Source of the DNA: Diphasiastrum complanatum
Lineage: Eukaryota > Streptophyta > Lycopodiopsida > Lycopodiales > Lycopodiaceae
Direction: 5' to 3'
Assembly (NCBI GenBank): GCA_029204225.1
Contig: CM055102.1
Span: 23,901,390 to 23,965,389, forward strand
DNA length: 64,000 bases
Part shown: positions 60,293-64,000 of the stretch, piece after piece
Position numbering within the stretch: the first letter of the stretch is position 1
How the letters are laid out: each line of letters starts with the position of its first letter
Translations under genes and position numbers: made by a program
The notes under the pieces: model-generated
Seen by the model: the letters and a program-made list of their open reading frames with translations, nothing else
Told to the model about the DNA's origin: nothing
Database searches by the model: none

Positions 60293-60304
60293 TGGTATCA
60301 GAGC
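60293..60304 (+). other. Nested gypsy primer-binding site
   Basis: TGGTATCAGAGC two bases after the 5' LTR, complementary to initiator Met tRNA. It is followed by three copies of a TTCTAGAGAGAGAAA unit (60310-60365). Confidence 0.92.
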
Positions 60305-60539
60305 CTCATTCTAGAGAGAGAAACGCTCGTTCTAGAGAGAGAAACATCCGTTCTAGAGAGAGAAAGTGAGAAAAAGCTTGGTTTTTTCACCAAACAGCCC
60401 GTTTTTTTCTCTTTTTTTTCGACTTTCAAGCCGATTTGGTGCCCAAAAAAAGTTTTTACCGACTTTTGTACCAGCGTAGGACGCAAGGGAATTACTACCT
60501 GTCCTTGGCTAGTTTCGCAGAAGGATCCTATCCAGATGC

Positions 60540-60784
60540 AGCAGACTTTGAAGCGCAAGGCTGGATCTCCTTTGGCTCATCAGGCTTACAATAAGTCTCC
60601 TCTCAGTCCAGAACAAAGGGACAAGGCCAAGAAAGAAGGATTATGCTTTTTCTGTCTTGGCAAGCATCTTGTCAAAGATTGTCCTCGCCGCACAGACATG
60701 AAGCTCCATGTTTTACAACATCGTCAAGGTAAGGACAAGGATGAGGAGATTTTGGAAGACTTATTAGTAAGCGACGCTGCGTAG
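60540..60784 (+). pseudogene. Nested gypsy gag nucleocapsid remnant
   Basis: The frame reads LKRKAGSPLAHQAYNKSPLS, then a CCHC knuckle CFFCLGKHLVKDC and a Lys/Asp-rich tail, stopping at 60784. In full gypsy elements a capsid domain precedes and protease follows; both are absent. Confidence 0.8.
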
Positions 60785-60813
60785 GCAGCCTGTATAGTTT
60801 TTCTTTCTTTTGC

Positions 60814-61557
60814 ATGTATTTAAAGTTTGGACATGAGGGTTTGGCCGAGAGAGTAAGTCCTCCGGGCTTGCTACATCCACTTGAGATACCTACAAGAAGG
60901 TGGGAAAGCATCTCTATGGATTTTATTGTTGGGTTACCCAAGACCCATAATGGATTCAATTCCGTTATGGTAGTGGTAGACAGGTTTTCCAAGATGGCTC
61001 ATTTCATCGCAACGACCAAGAAGGTCACAACTCTGCAAGTGGCTGAGTTGTTTATTCAGAATATTGTCGGGTTACATGGTCTTCTGAAGTCCATAGTTTC
61101 TGACAGGGATCCCAAGTTTACGGGAAATTTCTGGATTGAGGTGTTCGCCAAGCTGGGAACACAGTTGCGGATGAGTAGCTCTGAGCATCCTCAGACGGAT
61201 GGTCAGACAGAGCGAGTGAATCAAATCTTGGAAGATATGCTTAGGGCATATGTTAGTAGTACGCAAACAGAATGGGTAAAGCATTTACCGCTATTGGAGT
61301 TCGCGTACAATGATAAGAGACATGCGTCCACTGGATTGAGTCCATTTGAGCTCAATTATGGTTTCAGGCCACTGAGTCCTGCAATCATAGGGATTCCGCA
61401 TAGGGTACCTAGTGCTGTAGAGTTTTTGGCTCAGATGCAACAAAAGCTAGAGTTGGCACGAGATAACTTGTCAAAGCTGAAGCTAGGGCAGAGAGTTATG
61501 CTCATGAGAACCGTACCTATCAAGAATTTGAGAATGGAGATTGGGTGTATTTACTAG
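60814..61557 (+). pseudogene. Nested gypsy integrase
   Basis: A 247-codon frame lacking the zinc-binding N-terminus. The core has SISMDFIVGLPKTHNG, IVSDRDPKFTGNFW and TDGQTERVNQILEDMLRAYV (D, D and E positions present), then HASTGLSPFELNYGFRPLSP. A frameshift near 61560 leads to the C-terminal frame. This integrase could not be made as a complete protein. Confidence 0.88.
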
Positions 61558-61574
61558 TCCCTTAGAAGTCGAAG

Positions 61575-61943
61575 GTGCTATGCACAGGAAAGTGCGCCAA
61601 GTTATCTCCTAGGTATTGTGGACCATGGTTAATTATTAAGAAGGTGAGCCAAGTAGCTTATAAGCTAGGATGCAAGGTGCATCCAGTATTCCATGTTAGC
61701 AAACTGAAGAGATGTTTGCACGATGGTGATAGCCTGGTGGAAGGTCTAGTGTCTCTTCAGGAGAAAGACACCACAGGTTATGGGCCAGATAGAATCCTAG
61801 ATCGAAGGGAGCAACGATTGCGGAATCATCTCCTTCAAGAGTATCTAGTAACCTGGAAAGGGCATCCATTGTCATATGCTACCTGGGAGACGCGACAGGC
61901 GTTGCAGAAGTTTTACCCAGAGTTTGTCATCGAGGACCAATGA
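61575..61943 (+). pseudogene. Nested gypsy integrase C-terminus and chromodomain
   Basis: 122 codons: KCAKLSPRYCGPWLIIKKVS, KVHPVFHVSKLKRC, then the chromodomain (RILDRREQRLRNHLLQEYLV, WKGHPLSYATWE). Chromodomains of plant chromoviruses steer integration to particular chromatin. The stop is followed by the polypurine tract. Confidence 0.88.
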
Positions 61944-61964
61944 CTTGCCAGAGGAGGGAAGGAT

Positions 61965-62440
61965 TGTTAGAGTCCAGTTACGACTCTATCATGACCTCGG
62001 CACGTCCGGTTACCAAAGGGCCTGAGGCCAAGTATTGGCAAGGGCCGGTGACCGAGGAGGACATCTGTCCCAAGTTGGGACCGGTGCGTCACGAGCAGTG
62101 ACCCGGTGTGGCCGCCTGACAAGTTGTCAGAGATGCGGTGTGTCTTGACCGTCGGGACCCTAGCCGTCAGTGACGAGATGCTAGCCAACAAGTAGTCGGG
62201 GTGACCAAGAGGGTCACAGGTCTTTGGCGAGGCACGGGGGTGGTACCCTATGAGTCACTCAATATTCACAGGTCATAGGGGCTAGGCATGCCAAGTGGAC
62301 TGATCATTCACAAGTGGATGCCATGTGCCAGTTGACGAGAATAGTAGGTAGGACTCAAGGAGGGGGTGGCTATGGTTGGGAGGTTCATTCTACACACCGA
62401 CTTCTAGGATTCACGAGCTTGGAGAGACTGGCTTGTGACA
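61965..62440 (+). repeat. Nested gypsy 3' LTR
   Basis: 476 bp, beginning TGTTAGAGTCCAG and ending GGCTTGTGACA. It matches the 5' LTR over its full length. Confidence 0.95.
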
Positions 62441-64000
62441 AAATCTCTCAACAAAGAGTTAGCCACTATTGGTGAGAAGATTAAAGATAGTGAGCTTGTT
62501 CAAGTAGTCCTTAATGGTCTAGGAGATGATTTCACAACTTCGTCCAAAGTTTTGCCATCCAAGACACCTTGCCAACTATTGAAAAACTTCATAGTGTACT
62601 AGTGGTTGAAGAGTGTAGCATGTTCCACACCAAAGCAAGAATAAATGCATTGTCATTGCCGGATGGAGATGAGAAAGCCAATTTCTCATTCAAGGGAAAA
62701 AAGAAGACCAATGGAGCTAAGAAGAAACATCTAAAGGAGGCCAAAGAAGAGGATCAAGCATCAAGCTCAAAAGGCAAGAAGGACAAATCAAAGTACAAAT
62801 GTTTTTTCTGTGGCAAGAAATAGCATTTTGCATCAGAATGTCTCAAGAAGAAGACGAAGGCACAAGAGAAGAAACAAAGCAACATTGCACATCAAGAGGA
62901 GGAGGATGAAAAAAAATCATCCTTGATGGTATCCAACACATCACCATCATCCAAGAGCATCACAAGTGATTACTGGTGGATTGGTAGTGGGGCTAGCTCC
63001 CACATGACTCTCCAAAAAGACTGTTTTTCCACTCTACTCTCTTATAATGATGTAAAAAGATCTTGAGCTTGGCAAAATGTGGAAAGAATTGTGAGGCTTG
63101 AAGCCTCTCAAAGGCTCATAAGCTACCATTCTCAAGATCTACTCCAAGATCTAACACTCCTCTTGAAATCATACATTCGGATGTATATAGCTTCTCTCAA
63201 GCATCCAATGGTGGTGCTAAGTACTATGTAACCTTCATTGATAATCATTCTAGATATGGTTGGATTTACCTCTTATCCTGTAAATCTTTGGTGTTTGATT
63301 CATTTGTAAAGTTCAAAACTCTAGTTGAAAATCAACTTAGTACCAAGATCAAGGTATTAAAAAGTGATAATGGAGGAGAATATATCTCCAATAAGTTGAT
63401 AGAGTTTTGTAGTTCTAATGTCATTAAGAGAGAGTTATCTTGTCCTTATACCCCTCAAAAAAATGGAGTGGCCGAACCAAGGGATTGGAGGAATCACACC
63501 ATACGAACTCTATTTGGAGAAAAGCCAAACCTCAAGGATCTAAAGATATTTGGATCCACAATAGCAAAGGGTATAGAGTCTCCAATCCTCACTAAAAAAG
63601 TCATAGTGAGTAGGGATGTAGGACACACTTATAAAGTCGATGATAATGCTACTAATCATCTTGATGTCAAAGACCATGCTATGATGGAGGAGGAGCTTCA
63701 AAGTGATCAAGAGCTTGAGGATCCACCTCAAGATCCAAGGACTCCAAGAGATCCACAAGAGCAAGGGCCGAGCCATTGAGGCTCAGTTATTATGGCAAAG
63801 GTGATCAAAGGGAAGGCATTTCATCTTTTACTTCATACACTTTCCTTACTTCAATGCTTGATGAACCAACTTGCTATGAAGATGCTTGTAAATCAAAAAG
63901 TTGGATGAATGCTTTGCAAGTGGAGTATGATGGTCTCATGGAGAATCATACTTGGGATCTTGTTGATCTTCCTCAAGGGAAGAAACCACTTGTTTGCAAG

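Larger units (their letters stand above)
59821..62440 (+). mobile_element. Internally deleted Ty3/gypsy element nested in copia D gag
   Basis: LTRs are 59821-60290 and 61965-62440 with TG...CA ends. The target duplication is AAATC at 59816-59820 and 62441-62445. Removing the element rejoins the copia D gag frame (LRIKS-LNKEL). The primer site is at 60293-60304, and GAGGAGGGAAGGA precedes the 3' LTR. The 1.67-kb interior keeps a gag CCHC knuckle, then goes directly to integrase and chromodomain. Protease, RT, RNase H and most of gag are missing. It must have been mobilised in trans, or been deleted after insertion. Confidence 0.93.
59580..64000 (+). mobile_element. Copia D: decayed Ty1/copia element, interrupted by a gypsy element and cut by the window end
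   Basis: gag starts near 59690 (LWDSLKTIYESNNTSRVLMN ... YVLRIKS) and resumes after the gypsy insert at 62441 (LNKELATIGEKIKDSELVQV). A CCHC knuckle (CFFCGKK*HFASEC, with a stop) follows, then a protease with WWIGSGASSHMT (Gly for catalytic Asp). The integrase has LEIIHSDVYSFS, KSDNGGEYIS and TPQKNGVAE, after which a deletion removes the C-terminus. RT begins near 63900 (WMNALQVEYDGLMENHTWDL). Sequence at 59605-59640 resembles the candidate LTR at 5123-5499. It is non-functional. Confidence 0.85.

Overview
The window is nuclear DNA from a land plant with a large, repeat-rich genome. It carries plant-type Ty1/copia and chromodomain Ty3/gypsy elements with initiator-Met primer sites, L1-type LINEs and long GA/CT microsatellites. 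It also holds one host gene whose coding sequence I could assemble exon by exon across 43 kb. Introns of 14-17 kb filled with nested retroelements are most like those of gymnosperms or ferns. That placement is inference; nothing here fixes the species.

The one convincing intact host gene is a DNAJC8/SPF31-type J-domain protein on the + strand. It has nine exons between 13015 and 56363, an uninterrupted 741-nt reading frame, 246 residues and an HPD motif at residues 66-68. About 98% of the locus is intron. Upstream (1-12.5 kb) I see only decayed material: a foldback element (1587-2104), a copia-like LTR with primer site (5123-5511), an ABCG transporter pseudogene (about 7560-8450, - strand) and an AT-rich minisatellite field (9.55-11.23 kb).

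Intron 2 holds a decayed LINE and a hairpin-bearing tandem repeat. Intron 3 (17.3 kb) is a nest of antisense elements: gypsy 1 carrying a hAT-like MITE with 8-bp target duplications; a second element terminus; gypsy 2; a LINE fragment carrying an insert with 9-bp duplications; and a nearly full-length LINE with ORF1 and ORF2. That LINE's endonuclease ORF was split by copia A, whose LTRs end in AGTT...AACT. Intron 5 (14.1 kb) holds copia B (complete LTRs and target duplication, but defective protease and integrase), the 3' half of gypsy 3 whose LTR is followed by a primer site, and the 3' half of copia C. Introns 6-8 hold short LINE 3' ends and duplications.

Downstream of the gene lie an ORF1-only LINE derivative between GA tracts (58.12-59.37 kb) and a decayed copia D interrupted by a 2.6-kb gypsy that keeps its LTRs, integrase and chromodomain but lacks protease, reverse transcriptase and RNase H.

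The most unusual theme is a LINE family whose 3' end is a small conserved hairpin, then GGAAAAGACATTAATAAAGC, then a (CT)n tail instead of poly(A). Five copies are visible. One shows a compensatory stem change, one is an ORF1-only half-LINE, and the two longest copies sit between GA/CT microsatellites on both sides. This suggests that many microsatellites here are tails or targets of this retroposon family.
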